From IMG/VR virus record IMGVR_UViG_3300042905_003268, positions 39,780-103,779 of that record: a DNA stretch of 64,000 bases. One strand, 5' to 3'. A model generated the notes under the pieces. That model saw only the letters and a program-made list of their open reading frames with translations, did not search any database and was not told the origin of the DNA. The position numbers were made by a program, and so were the translations under genes. Of this stretch, positions 36,956-44,706 are shown one piece after another (the stretch's first letter is position 1; the number at the start of each line of letters is the position of its first letter). The stretch is from a virus.

Positions 36956-37656
36956 TAATTCCCGGTTTCTTGATAAAAATTATTATTATGAAATTTATCT
37001 GAATAGTCCAACATTGTAACGATAGAATACTTTGTACCGCTTACAACTGGCAATGATTTATGTGGATACATAAAGTTAGATGGGAATACGAAAAGGTCAC
37101 CCGCCCTTGGCTTGATTTTTAGTTTCTGTAGCCTAAATTCTAACTCTCCGCCTTCATAGTCATCATTAGGATATCCTACTAAAGATACTACGCAGTTGTA
37201 AGAATATCCATGGTCTGTATGCTCTTGGAAGTGTTGTCCTGGCCCATACTTAACAAAATTCATGGCCTCCCAGTATCTAACCTCACCAATATTAAATGAT
37301 CTACAATAATTTTTTACTGCAGGAAGTTTTAGATCGTACAGTTCTTGCCATAAACTTTTTAACTTTTCTCCAGAGTCAGAATTATCATGCTCTATATCAC
37401 TTCTTTTATATTTAAAGTCAAAGCAATCTCTGTACTCTGGCATTTTCATTCCGTACCCGACCATCGCCTCTTGATAGAAATACATGTTAGAAGAATCATT
37501 AAGAACTTCTTCTACCTTATCAATAGAGTGCTTGGGAACTAAGTCTCTGTACACAAAAATTCCAGGCCCAACCTGATCTACTGAACTCCAAGTTTCCTTA
37601 TCGTATCGATAGAAATCCTGTATTCTTTTACTTACATCATCTTGATTCTCTTGCAC
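36955..37656 (-). CDS. 2OG-Fe(II) dioxygenase
   Basis: This 233-residue protein has H146-x-D148 (QEHTDHG), distal H199 (YPHKSLPV), K209 at the 2-oxoglutarate position, and the block GYPNDDYEGGELEF. The start is GTG 37656 behind GAGAGGTGTA. It is closest to the next gene (37672-38406): both have V[S/K]YGPGQHF/KYDGQGKHF before the first ligand and F.YPHKSLP/YIYEHASLP at the second. The pair likely arose by duplication. Confidence 0.87.
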   Translation of the reverse strand: MQENQDDVSKRIQDFYRYDKETWSSVDQVGPGIFVYRDLVPKHSIDKVEEVLNDSSNMYFYQEAMVGYGMKMPEYRDCFDFKYKRSDIEHDNSDSGEKLKSLWQELYDLKLPAVKNYCRSFNIGEVRYWEAMNFVKYGPGQHFQEHTDHGYSYNCVVSLVGYPNDDYEGGELEFRLQKLKIKPRAGDLFVFPSNFMYPHKSLPVVSGTKYSIVTMLDYSDKFHNNNFYQETGN

Positions 37657-37671
37657 ACTACACCTCTCAAT

Positions 37672-38406
37672 TTAATAAATTAGTTTTTCATTGACTAAAT
37701 TGTAGTCAAAGTACTTCATTCTTCCCCTGGAATTATAATCACTCATAACTACTAATGAATATTTTGTTCCACTTATCATAGGAAGAGATGCATGTTCATA
37801 AATATATGTTGAAGGGAAAATAAACAAGTCCCCGCGCTCTGGCTTTACTTTAAGATCAAATCGCGGGAAATATAATTCTCCACCTTCGTAGTTATCATTT
37901 AAATATCCAACCATAGAAATGGTAGATACATAGGCTGGACCGTGATCTGCATGAATATTAAAATGCTTTCCTTGACCATCATACTTTACAAAATTAAATA
38001 CTTCAAAGTAGTTGACTTGAACTCCCCAGTACTGCCCGTAGTCTTGAGAGCAGGGAAATAAATGTTGAAAACTTTTTTCATGTATATTATATAACTCATG
38101 ATTTTCATCATTTTTTTCACCCAGGCATCCGTGTCCAATTTTAAAATCAACACAGTTTCTTGCGTCTAGCAGAGGATCTTTTGATTCGGTGACTGTGGCA
38201 CTTTGCCAATTATATAAAGAGTTTTTATTTAATTTTTTTTCTAAGGTTTCAATGATATTACTACATAATTCTTCTGGAAAACAATTTTTATATATGTTGA
38301 TTCCTAGTGCTGGATTTTCAACAATTATATTGTTAGATATGCTTCTAGGTGTTTTCCTATTAGTATCTGTTTCTGATCGATCTTTGTTATGCCAATCATT
38401 CATCAT
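37672..38406 (-). CDS. 2OG-Fe(II) dioxygenase
   Basis: I start this protein at ATG 38406 or 38403 (MMNDWHNKDRS), overlapping the stop of the Hint-domain gene; the longer ORF from 38469 would run into that gene. The iron ligands are HAD (FNIHADHGP) and a distal His (YEHASLPM), with Lys in SGTKYSLV for 2-oxoglutarate, and the block GYLNDNYEGGELYFP. Coupling to the proline-rich Hint protein just upstream is notable, since proline is the usual substrate of this enzyme family. Confidence 0.85.
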   Translation of the reverse strand: MMNDWHNKDRSETDTNRKTPRSISNNIIVENPALGINIYKNCFPEELCSNIIETLEKKLNKNSLYNWQSATVTESKDPLLDARNCVDFKIGHGCLGEKNDENHELYNIHEKSFQHLFPCSQDYGQYWGVQVNYFEVFNFVKYDGQGKHFNIHADHGPAYVSTISMVGYLNDNYEGGELYFPRFDLKVKPERGDLFIFPSTYIYEHASLPMISGTKYSLVVMSDYNSRGRMKYFDYNLVNEKLIY

Positions 38407-39715
38407 TTTCCTTATTATTATATACCACGCAGTCCTGAGAAATATAGAATTTTTCAGTATCACATTCAATTATATAAGAATTAACTGAAACATTTTCAAT
38501 GCATTCTATATTTTCTACAGCAGTCCAGTTCATGTCGTTAACATTAAAAATTTCATAAGACTCATCTATTTCTGAAGCGGATGTAAATTGTACCAATCCA
38601 TCTTTCTTACTAAGGATATGAGTATTATCAACAAACCAGTTGCTATTTATCTGATAGATAGATGAATCCCTATTATCTACAGAAATATTAACTACCTCTG
38701 TCTCTTTTGCTTCTATGTCATCTATTGATGCAAAGTCTTCTTCTGGAATGGCAAGTCCATATATATCTTGTATATTTAGAGTAAGAACCTTGTCACCCTC
38801 CTGAAGTTCTTGGGCAGCGACATATCCATCTACCGTCAAAATGTAGGTGTCGGATGATGTTGATGTAAATCTTGGGAACCTTGGTGGGAAGAACGGTGGG
38901 AAGAATGGGAACCTTGGTGGGAAGAACGGTGGGAAGAACGGGAACCTTGGGGGAAAAAATGGAGGGAAGAACGGTGGAAAAAACGGTGGGAAGAATGGAA
39001 AAAATGGTGGGAAGAATGGAAAAAATGGAGGAAAGAATGGAGGAAAGAATGGAGGGAAAAACGGGAAGAATGGGAAGAACGGAGGAAAGAATGGTGGGAA
39101 GAATGGTGGGAAGAATGGAGCCGTTGTTGTAACGCTAGAAGAATATGGAGACCATTCACTAAAACCATTAGCATTTTCTGTTCTTACTCTGTAGGTTTGA
39201 GAAGTTCCACCTTCTTGCGCTACTGTAACTGATGTTGATGTAGTGTTTCCAGATTTAGCATCAGTACTTTCCCAATAATATCTTATTAATGCCTTTCCGC
39301 CATTTGCTGGAACACTCCAGGAAACTGTGTCTTCATTCGCTACTGATGATGATGCAGTAGGCGCAGACATAGTTTGCGGTACGGTTGTTACAGCAATAGA
39401 GGTGCTATTCGCAGACGGAGAAGAGTTTCCTGAAGAATTTGTTGCAATAACATAAAATTGATAATTACCAGCAGCAATTCCAGATACAGTTATTGGTGAT
39501 GAAGATCCTGATGCTGTGTACCCGCCAGTTGCTGAATACACAGTATATGATGTTGCTGGAGTAGATTCTGCAGGAAGAGAAAAAGATACGGTAGCCGCGC
39601 CATTATTAAATGCTCTACCAGTACCAATATCAGTTGCAGAAACATTAATAGGTGGGGAGGGTGCCAAAAAGTCGTTCTGCTGTGCAGACCTATTGCCAGA
39701 TTCTTTCTTAGCCAC
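38396..39715 (-). CDS. Fibronectin-III appendage with Phe-Pro repeat and C-terminal Hint domain
   Basis: This 439-residue protein starts at GTG 39715 behind GGGAG. Residues about 20-200 contain two fn3-like domains (VSASDIG..., ATSYTVYSATGGYTASG..., TYRVRTENANGFSEWSPYSS). About 203-280 are an extreme repeat of FFPP/FFP units ending in RFPFFPP and FPRF. The C-terminal Hint domain starts S-T-S-S-D-T-Y-I-L-T (about 284), has DNTH as block B and ends V-V-Y-N433. Its layout parallels the protein at 2631-5429, with Ser for Cys1 and Tyr before the final Asn. A 2OG oxygenase gene overlaps its 3' end. Confidence 0.8.
   Translation of the reverse strand: MAKKESGNRSAQQNDFLAPSPPINVSATDIGTGRAFNNGAATVSFSLPAESTPATSYTVYSATGGYTASGSSSPITVSGIAAGNYQFYVIATNSSGNSSPSANSTSIAVTTVPQTMSAPTASSSVANEDTVSWSVPANGGKALIRYYWESTDAKSGNTTSTSVTVAQEGGTSQTYRVRTENANGFSEWSPYSSSVTTTAPFFPPFFPPFFPPFFPFFPFFPPFFPPFFPPFFPFFPPFFPFFPPFFPPFFPPFFPPRFPFFPPFFPPRFPFFPPFFPPRFPRFTSTSSDTYILTVDGYVAAQELQEGDKVLTLNIQDIYGLAIPEEDFASIDDIEAKETEVVNISVDNRDSSIYQINSNWFVDNTHILSKKDGLVQFTSASEIDESYEIFNVNDMNWTAVENIECIENVSVNSYIIECDTEKFYISQDCVVYNNKENDE
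38870..39120 (-). repeat. Phe-Pro coding repeat array
   Basis: About 250 bases of repeated short units (plus strand AAGAACGGTGGG, AAGAATGGAGGG, AAGAATGGAAAA and variants) encode the FFPPFFPP run. Unit lengths are multiples of three, so the frame is preserved. Mixed unit variants suggest repeated local duplication. Confidence 0.9.
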
Positions 39716-39749
39716 TTTTCTCCCAGGTATCAGTAATCAGTATATCATA

Positions 39750-40766
39750 TTAAGTTTTAAGATCGCCATATACGATCCAAGAATTAGACGCTCTCTTTAA
39801 TAGAGTACATGAAGACCATCTTGTTCTTAGTTTTAGGCCAGGGGTGGCATTTACAGTAACTCCTACTGCTCCCGCAATTGTTACTTCTCCAGTATTTATT
39901 TGAAATACGTCAATGCTTGACCCTATTGGATAATTTAATGTCGAATCTGCTGGTATTGTTACTGTGGTTGCAGATGTACTATCCATTTCAATAATATTAT
40001 CTCTTAAGGTGAGAGCGTCAAGTGTATAACTAGATGTTTTATTTATAAATGATGATATAGAAGGAACGCCAACCTTAGTCTGAGTACCATCAGAAAATGC
40101 CACTCCAGAACTTGCTGTAACAAGTCCAGAGAATGTTGGGGCATTAACTACAGATACCTGTGTTCCAGAAACTGAAGTGTTTGTACCAGCAGTTATTGCT
40201 CCCGCTCCAGAGAATTGACTAAATGTTATTGGATCAGAACCTATAGTTCCTACAATTTCTGTCTGAACCCACCCAGTATTATCATTTGAAGTTCCTCCAG
40301 TTACGAATACAAAGTCTCCGCCATCAATTTCTGCTGGGGAATCAAAGTCAGACGCTCTTACCAATGCTGTTCCATTGAATACATAAATACCATTTTGAGA
40401 TGAGGTAGATTGATTCTTAACAAGTACTCTCATATTTGTGGTAAGGGTCACATTGTCAATAGAGGCGGGAGGAGATGAAAGATTAGAAATATTAGTTGTT
40501 GTAGCAGTAGCACATGATTCGTGTATATGAAGACCTTCTGTCGTTGAATCCACATATTCTTTTGTGGCAGCGTGCATTGCCTGAGTAGGGTCTGCATGTA
40601 AGGTAATAAATCCTGTGAAGGTATCTCCTGATTTACTGGCTTTACCGTCAACAGTTGTTGATAACGAACCTAATGCTGCTTCTGTGGCATAGTCTTCCAG
40701 GTCGGGGATTTTGATTGCTACATCTACCCACTCAGTTCCAGTCCATACTTTTATAGGTTTAGCCAT
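39750..40766 (-). CDS. Tail fibre protein
   Basis: A 338-residue fibre with an N-terminal YDGTEWV-type anchor (KVWTGTEWVDVAI), the TGFITLHADPTQAMHAATKEYVDS block widespread in T4-like and aquatic phage fibres, a central domain (NMRVLVKNQSTSSQNGIYVFNGTALVRASDFDSPAEIDGGDFVFV) and a C-terminal sandwich (TVTIPADSTLNYPIGSSIDVFQINTGEVTIAGAVGVTVNA) that is also the end of the 811-residue fibre at 44703-47138. The shared C-terminal domain suggests a common receptor-binding or trimer-foldon role. Confidence 0.75.
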   Translation of the reverse strand: MAKPIKVWTGTEWVDVAIKIPDLEDYATEAALGSLSTTVDGKASKSGDTFTGFITLHADPTQAMHAATKEYVDSTTEGLHIHESCATATTTNISNLSSPPASIDNVTLTTNMRVLVKNQSTSSQNGIYVFNGTALVRASDFDSPAEIDGGDFVFVTGGTSNDNTGWVQTEIVGTIGSDPITFSQFSGAGAITAGTNTSVSGTQVSVVNAPTFSGLVTASSGVAFSDGTQTKVGVPSISSFINKTSSYTLDALTLRDNIIEMDSTSATTVTIPADSTLNYPIGSSIDVFQINTGEVTIAGAVGVTVNATPGLKLRTRWSSCTLLKRASNSWIVYGDLKT

Positions 40767-40772
40767 AGTTTA

Positions 40773-40780
40773 ATTATATC
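40773..40780 (-). promoter_or_regulatory. Late-type promoter (GATATAAT, leaderless) for fibre gene
   Basis: AGGATATAATTAAACTATGG on the minus strand: TATAAT is six bases before the ATG at 40766. It belongs to the repeated late promoter class. No -35 box or ribosome binding site is seen. Confidence 0.5.
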
Positions 40781-40783
40781 CTA

Positions 40784-41113
40784 TTAAAATTCTTCTATAG
40801 GTTGTACTGGACCCATGTCTTTCCAGGAAATGCTTTCTTCATCCCAGAACCAGGATCTGGTGTCATCATTTGGTACTCCTATTGGTGGAACCCAGGTGTT
40901 ATCAATTAATATCCATGATGGATACGGGCTTGGCATAATAATATTATTATTTTCTATAATACAACCTTCAAATACCTCTTCTTCAGATTCAACAATATCA
41001 AACTCCGAGTCTTTAAACTCATCTAATGTCGTACATGAAGATATTGCTGCATCCATATTGTCAGCAATAATAACCCTTTTTATTATATTGTTTTGTATAA
41101 TTGCAAACTTCAT
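40784..41113 (-). CDS. Small fibre-associated protein
   Basis: A 109-residue protein behind AAAGGAG. It contains MPSPYPSWILIDNTWVPPIGVPNDD, a motif (YPSW...W.PP...P) seen in many aquatic phage structural proteins, and ends with a short FWDEESISWKDM repeat of the same W-containing element. It may form a small propeller-like or chaperone module for fibres. It resembles the short proteins at 42548 and 43656 in size and position between fibre genes. Confidence 0.55.
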   Translation of the reverse strand: MKFAIIQNNIIKRVIIADNMDAAISSCTTLDEFKDSEFDIVESEEEVFEGCIIENNNIIMPSPYPSWILIDNTWVPPIGVPNDDTRSWFWDEESISWKDMGPVQPIEEF

Positions 41114-41123
41114 ATTAACTCCT

Positions 41124-42026
41124 TTATAGCCATGCGATATATATTACACCTGGAGATCCAGATCCTCCACCTACACCATTCCAGAAGCCGCCGCCTCCGC
41201 CTGCGCCATACCCTGTGGCATTACCTCCCCCAGCGCCGCTACACCTACCACCTTTTCCTATTTCATATCTACCAGCAGGCCACTCTTGAACCTCTCCTCC
41301 AAGCCCCGCCGTAGTAGATCCACATATAACTGGAGTCCCATATCTTTTATGACTTTCATATTGTGCCCCTGATGGAATATAGTTTGCTGCAGACGCGAAG
41401 GAGCCATTCAGACTAGAATAATTTCCTAATTTTGTTTCTCCAGAAGTATTAGAGGCTCCATGTGCTATAGCAGCACTTACTGTAGATATTTCTGAGCCAG
41501 TAAGAAGTACATTATGAACTATATTTACATGTCCAGTTCTTCCTCCTCCTCCCACAGATGTTCCTCCTGCTGAAGCACCACCATTCATGCCTCCTCCTAC
41601 TAAAACTAAGGTAGCCCTACCTGATTTACTTGGTGTTATTCCAGAAGAAGTTATTACTTCAAAGTTGGTCTTAGTGCTTTCTAATAAATCACTACCAATA
41701 AATTCCAGAGAAACTTGTACTGCTGGGGTAATTGAAGATATTGTTCCATCTTCACCTGTAGCAGTAACCCTTTTTTCTATCCATACTGAAGTGGCGCTAG
41801 AAGAAACAACAAGGTAGGATGCTCCGCCAGTTAGCGTTATATTCGATCCAACGAGAGTTCCACTATCATTGTATGCCCTTATATCTAGGTCTGTGGTGGC
41901 AGGATTTGTACTTATTTTCCATGTACCTCTTTTTAAGTTTGCATAGACTCCATAAGCAGTATTAGTATTGCTTACAGTATTTATAGAAAATTTTTCGGAA
42001 GTAGATCCTAATATACTTATTGCCAT
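41124..42026 (-). CDS. Fibre/receptor protein with glycine-rich tip
   Basis: This 300-residue protein has an N-terminal sandwich (KFSINTVSNTNTAYGVYANLKRGTWKISTNP) and a C-terminal half dominated by glycine runs (GGGMNGGASAGGTSVGGGGRTGHVN, GKGGRCSGAGGGNATGYGAGGGGGFWNGVGGGSGS). Such polyglycine tips, with loops between polyGly-II helices, act as receptor-binding adhesins in other tailed phages. The distal gene position among fibres fits that role. Its stop precedes a gene with a fresh ribosome binding site. Confidence 0.65.
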   Translation of the reverse strand: MAISILGSTSEKFSINTVSNTNTAYGVYANLKRGTWKISTNPATTDLDIRAYNDSGTLVGSNITLTGGASYLVVSSSATSVWIEKRVTATGEDGTISSITPAVQVSLEFIGSDLLESTKTNFEVITSSGITPSKSGRATLVLVGGGMNGGASAGGTSVGGGGRTGHVNIVHNVLLTGSEISTVSAAIAHGASNTSGETKLGNYSSLNGSFASAANYIPSGAQYESHKRYGTPVICGSTTAGLGGEVQEWPAGRYEIGKGGRCSGAGGGNATGYGAGGGGGFWNGVGGGSGSPGVIYIAWL

Positions 42027-42334
42027 TAAGTAATTTCAACCCCAGTTATGTGAATAGTTAAGGCAGATCCTGTTGCTGCCCCACCCTTAATTATTTCAGT
42101 AGTATTTAATGCTTGCTTTAAATCTATAACGGAAGCAGTATTTGCAGGAATAGTTGTTCCAGAAAGAATTGCTACGTCATTTAATGATAAAGTTACTGTT
42201 GTATCGCTTCCTGTGATATTTGTAACAACGATATTGGTTATTATAGTAGTTGTTGAGGAAGGAACTGTATATAGAGTAGTTGAGGTAGTAGTTGTTAGAG
42301 TAGTTCTAGCAAGTGGTTTTATAACATTTGGCAT
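42026..42334 (-). CDS. Small beta-rich fibre-region protein
   Basis: A 102-residue protein starting MPNVIKPLARTTLTTTTSTTLYTVPSSTTTIITNIVVTNI and continuing with TVTLSLNDVAILSGTTIPANTASVIDL. This is a single beta-sandwich typical of small decoration or fibre proteins in aquatic phages. It overlaps the genes before and after by one base, so the three genes (41124-42540) are translationally coupled. Confidence 0.6.
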   Translation of the reverse strand: MPNVIKPLARTTLTTTTSTTLYTVPSSTTTIITNIVVTNITGSDTTVTLSLNDVAILSGTTIPANTASVIDLKQALNTTEIIKGGAATGSALTIHITGVEIT

Positions 42335-42540
42335 TATAGGGCTCCCGCAATAACAAGTAGTTGATCATTACTTATTGTACCAGATATTGAAGAAATAGAA
42401 CTGGTTACTGTGCTGGCAAAGTTGGCGTCATCATTTATTGCTGCCGCCAATTCATTTAAAGTATCTAAAGCAGAAGGGGCACCATCTAAAATTATAGACC
42501 CCGCGCCCAATAAATTAGCAATATCTCTTGATCTTGACAT
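42334..42540 (-). CDS. Short fibre fragment-like protein
   Basis: A 68-residue protein starting MSRSRDIANLLGAGSIILDGAPSALDTLNELAAAINDDANFASTVT, a segment that usually occurs inside long phage fibres. Here it stands alone, so it is either a small adaptor or the remnant of a longer fibre. The mRNA appears leaderless: its ATG follows TATAAT by six bases. Confidence 0.6.
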   Translation of the reverse strand: MSRSRDIANLLGAGSIILDGAPSALDTLNELAAAINDDANFASTVTSSISSISGTISNDQLLVIAGAL

Positions 42541-42546
42541 ATATTA

Positions 42547-42554
42547 ATTATATC
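42547..42554 (-). promoter_or_regulatory. Late-type promoter (GATATAAT, leaderless)
   Basis: On the minus strand GATATAATTAATATATGTC repeats exactly the string at the LamG gene start. TATAAT is six bases before the ATG at 42540. No ribosome binding site or -35 is present. Confidence 0.55.
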
Positions 42555-42745
42555 CCATTATCAGGATTAATAAAAGTAGAATTATCTTCATCATAATTCC
42601 AACCAGGCATTACTTCTGTATTTTTTAATTCTAAAATTAATGGGTTCTGAGAAAATATTGCTGCAAACGCATCATCAACCCATATACAATCAGCAACTAC
42701 TCCATCTACAATGAAGGCAAATCTTCTGTTTGTTTCTCTATTCAT
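42548..42745 (-). CDS. Small fibre-region protein, paralogue of 43656-43886
   Basis: A 65-residue protein with RFAFIVDGVVADCIWVDDAFAAIFSQNPLILEL. Its paralogue at 43656 shares [V]NGV.A...VHDRAA...SNP.FV. The shared core is a short strand pair followed by a helix, then a W-containing end (GWNYDED / GSIWDGQNF). Small proteins of this kind, placed between fibre and 2OG genes in aquatic phages, may be fibre chaperones. Function unknown. Confidence 0.55.
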   Translation of the reverse strand: MNRETNRRFAFIVDGVVADCIWVDDAFAAIFSQNPLILELKNTEVMPGWNYDEDNSTFINPDNGI

Positions 42746-42959
42746 CTTCCGCCTGCCACTTTCCTATAGGACATTCAGCATTTGGCAGTTTTACTTTTTG
42801 TGTCATGAAACACCCGCATTTTTTGCATTGCTTTGTAGTTTTTATTAATTCAGGACATATCAAACATTTAGACAGTCTATAGTCCTGAATCTCTTCAGAA
42901 ACCTTAGAAATATTTGGATTTATTAAATCCCAAGGTTTTGCTTTTTTCTTTTTAAACAT
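42738..42959 (-). CDS. Zinc-ribbon protein (DUF6171-like)
   Basis: A 73-residue protein with six cysteines: C32 and C35 (KCLICPEL), C45, C48 and C50 (QCKKCGCF) and C63 (AECPIGKW). The pattern RLSKC..CP-...-CK.CGCFM..K-...-CP.GKW is that of the DUF6171-type zinc-ribbon proteins of aquatic phages. It should bind one or two zinc ions. It lies between the IPEWY-family gene and a small fibre protein. Its role is unknown; adaptor or regulatory functions are possible. Confidence 0.65.
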   Translation of the reverse strand: MFKKKKAKPWDLINPNISKVSEEIQDYRLSKCLICPELIKTTKQCKKCGCFMTQKVKLPNAECPIGKWQAEDE

Positions 42960-43651
42960 TATAAAAACCTTTTTTTAGTCCAAAAATTATCTCTGTAGTA
43001 TCCTCTTTTTACAGATCTACATTTTATTCCCTGACAACTTGCTTGATGAGATAAACTTTTGTCTACGGACATGGCCCAGGATTCTCTTTTAAATGGTATT
43101 ATTTGACATATTGGAGTTCCTGCTGGGATAACTCCTTCAAAGGAGGCGTCAAAAAAGAAGGGTATATTGCCCCAGGAATGCATTTTATCAGAATCTACTA
43201 TTGAAGATACAGTACTAAAAGGCAAATCTTTTCTGTTTAGAGGATGAGTAAATAAAACGGAATGTTTTTTAGGAACTTTTATTCCCCATAAACCTTTCCA
43301 GGTCATGTGATTTATTAAGTTATCATTTCCTCTAGGCATTTTTTCTCCTAGTTTGTTGTCTCTCTCTACGACAAGTGGTAGGTTGCCTTCCCATTCAACA
43401 ATTACGTTTCCATTTTCTTTAGTTACATATACATTATTTTGTAATAATATAAAATATCCAGATATTAAAGAATCTAGGTATGGCATACATGCCTTTATTC
43501 CGCTTTTTAAATCCTCGTCTTCAGAAACTATGTGATGCTCTGACTTCATATACCATTCTGGAATAGCAGATCCCGACTTTATTGGAGATATAACTTCTTG
43601 CCCGGAATCTAATAGTTCTAGAGAAGGAATAAATTTAATGTTTTTAATCAT
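42959..43651 (-). CDS. Phage protein of the IPEWY family, paralogue of 35539-36261
   Basis: This 230-residue protein contains IKFIPS, SAIPEWYMK, KSGIKACMPYLDSLISGYFIL, VLFTHPLNRKDLPF, and IPAGTPICQIIPFKRESW. The same order of motifs is in the protein at 35539-36261. It starts with an ATG at the end of the previous gene and ends one base into the zinc-ribbon gene. Two copies at separate fibre-linked sites suggest each serves a local set of appendages or oxygenases. No function is known. Confidence 0.6.
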   Translation of the reverse strand: MIKNIKFIPSLELLDSGQEVISPIKSGSAIPEWYMKSEHHIVSEDEDLKSGIKACMPYLDSLISGYFILLQNNVYVTKENGNVIVEWEGNLPLVVERDNKLGEKMPRGNDNLINHMTWKGLWGIKVPKKHSVLFTHPLNRKDLPFSTVSSIVDSDKMHSWGNIPFFFDASFEGVIPAGTPICQIIPFKRESWAMSVDKSLSHQASCQGIKCRSVKRGYYRDNFWTKKRFL

Positions 43652-43655
43652 TAAA

Positions 43656-43886
43656 TCAACTTTCAGTATTAACTATGAAGTTTTGACCATCCCATATAGA
43701 TCCTACCGGAATAACGGTATTTTCTGCAATTTGTACAAATATAGGATTGCTTCCTAGAACGCTGGCTGCTCTGTCATGAACTTTAAAAGTTGTAGCCGCT
43801 ACTCCATTAACAACTGCAACAAAAACGTACGGGGTGGGAAGTGAATCCGTTGTGAAGGGTGGTATTTCGGGAAGTATTTCTGACAT
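43656..43886 (-). CDS. Small fibre-region protein, paralogue of 42548-42745
   Basis: A 76-residue protein containing PYVFVAVVNGVAATTFKVHDRAASVLGSNPIFVQIAENTVIPVGSIWDGQNF. The core matches the smaller gene at 42548. It sits just after the large Cys-containing fibre gene and before the IPEWY gene. A fibre-specific helper role is plausible but not shown. Confidence 0.5.
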   Translation of the reverse strand: MSEILPEIPPFTTDSLPTPYVFVAVVNGVAATTFKVHDRAASVLGSNPIFVQIAENTVIPVGSIWDGQNFIVNTES

Positions 43887-43893
43887 GTCACTC

Positions 43894-44706
43894 CTAACTT
43901 AAATTAAATTTTGTAACTGAGTTTCCTTGATTATCTGATGATGATAATATTATACCAGACTTGCTTGCTGGAGAAGATATTGTTTGATTCATAGATCCTA
44001 TATTATTTGTCATGTTTGTGTCGCTATAGGCTATTGCATTTAAAGAAGTTCCAGATATTGTTGCTTTAATAGTCAATATTGTGGCGCTTGCAGAAGCATT
44101 AAATATCGTACTAACAGTATTTGATACAGATCTTATTAAAGTTAAAAATCTATTTATTCCAGATGTTGTATAACTACAGTCATAATAATTTATGTAACTA
44201 CAGTCATAATAGGTCGGACATGACCAACTCCCGCATGTGGCTGGAACACAAGTTTCTGTACATGCATCTGAATTAAAGAAAAATTGACCATATCCTGCTG
44301 GGCAACTAAGAGTACAGTAAGAGCCGCAATACCATTCACAGTATCCGTAGGAAACACAGGTAGCGGGAACATAATTGCTACACGTTTGCGGCACATAAGT
44401 AGAAAAGTTTTGCTCTCTTCTATATACTCCCCACCAATTTCCAGAATCTGAAACCCAAAATGCTATTCCTCCGCCAGAAGATACATTTGCCACTAAAGTT
44501 TGAGAAGTTGGAGAGGCAACATCAATTGTTGCTATTGGATACGAACTAGCAGAGTCTGATGAAGTTGTTGTATTAGATGATATTGACCAAGTTCCTCTAA
44601 TATTTTTCCATGGACTACCTAAAGATCCATTTGATCTATTAAATAAATCGGTAAACGTTTTAAATCCTCTTTTAGAAGATGATACTAAGCCAATTAAAAA
44701 ACTCAT
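43894..44706 (-). CDS. Fibre/appendage protein with cysteine-rich insert
   Basis: A 270-residue protein with a lectin-like sandwich (FNRSNGSLGSPWKNIRGTWSISSNTTT... LTIKATISGTSLNAIAYSD) interrupted at about residues 106-180 by a segment with about fourteen cysteines (for example CEWYCGSYCTLSC, CTETCVPATCGSWSC, YYDCSYINYYDCSY). This phage otherwise uses few cysteines. The insert could be a disulfide-rich or metal-binding surface loop. Its start overlaps the stop of the 811-residue fibre by four bases. Confidence 0.7.
   Translation of the reverse strand: MSFLIGLVSSSKRGFKTFTDLFNRSNGSLGSPWKNIRGTWSISSNTTTSSDSASSYPIATIDVASPTSQTLVANVSSGGGIAFWVSDSGNWWGVYRREQNFSTYVPQTCSNYVPATCVSYGYCEWYCGSYCTLSCPAGYGQFFFNSDACTETCVPATCGSWSCPTYYDCSYINYYDCSYTTSGINRFLTLIRSVSNTVSTIFNASASATILTIKATISGTSLNAIAYSDTNMTNNIGSMNQTISSPASKSGIILSSSDNQGNSVTKFNLS

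Noticed and set aside
38847-39194. Plus-strand frame encoding GGKNGG repeats
   Set aside because: Shadow of the FFPP repeat in the minus-strand Hint gene; no ribosome binding site, and the minus frame has fn3 and Hint domains at its two ends.
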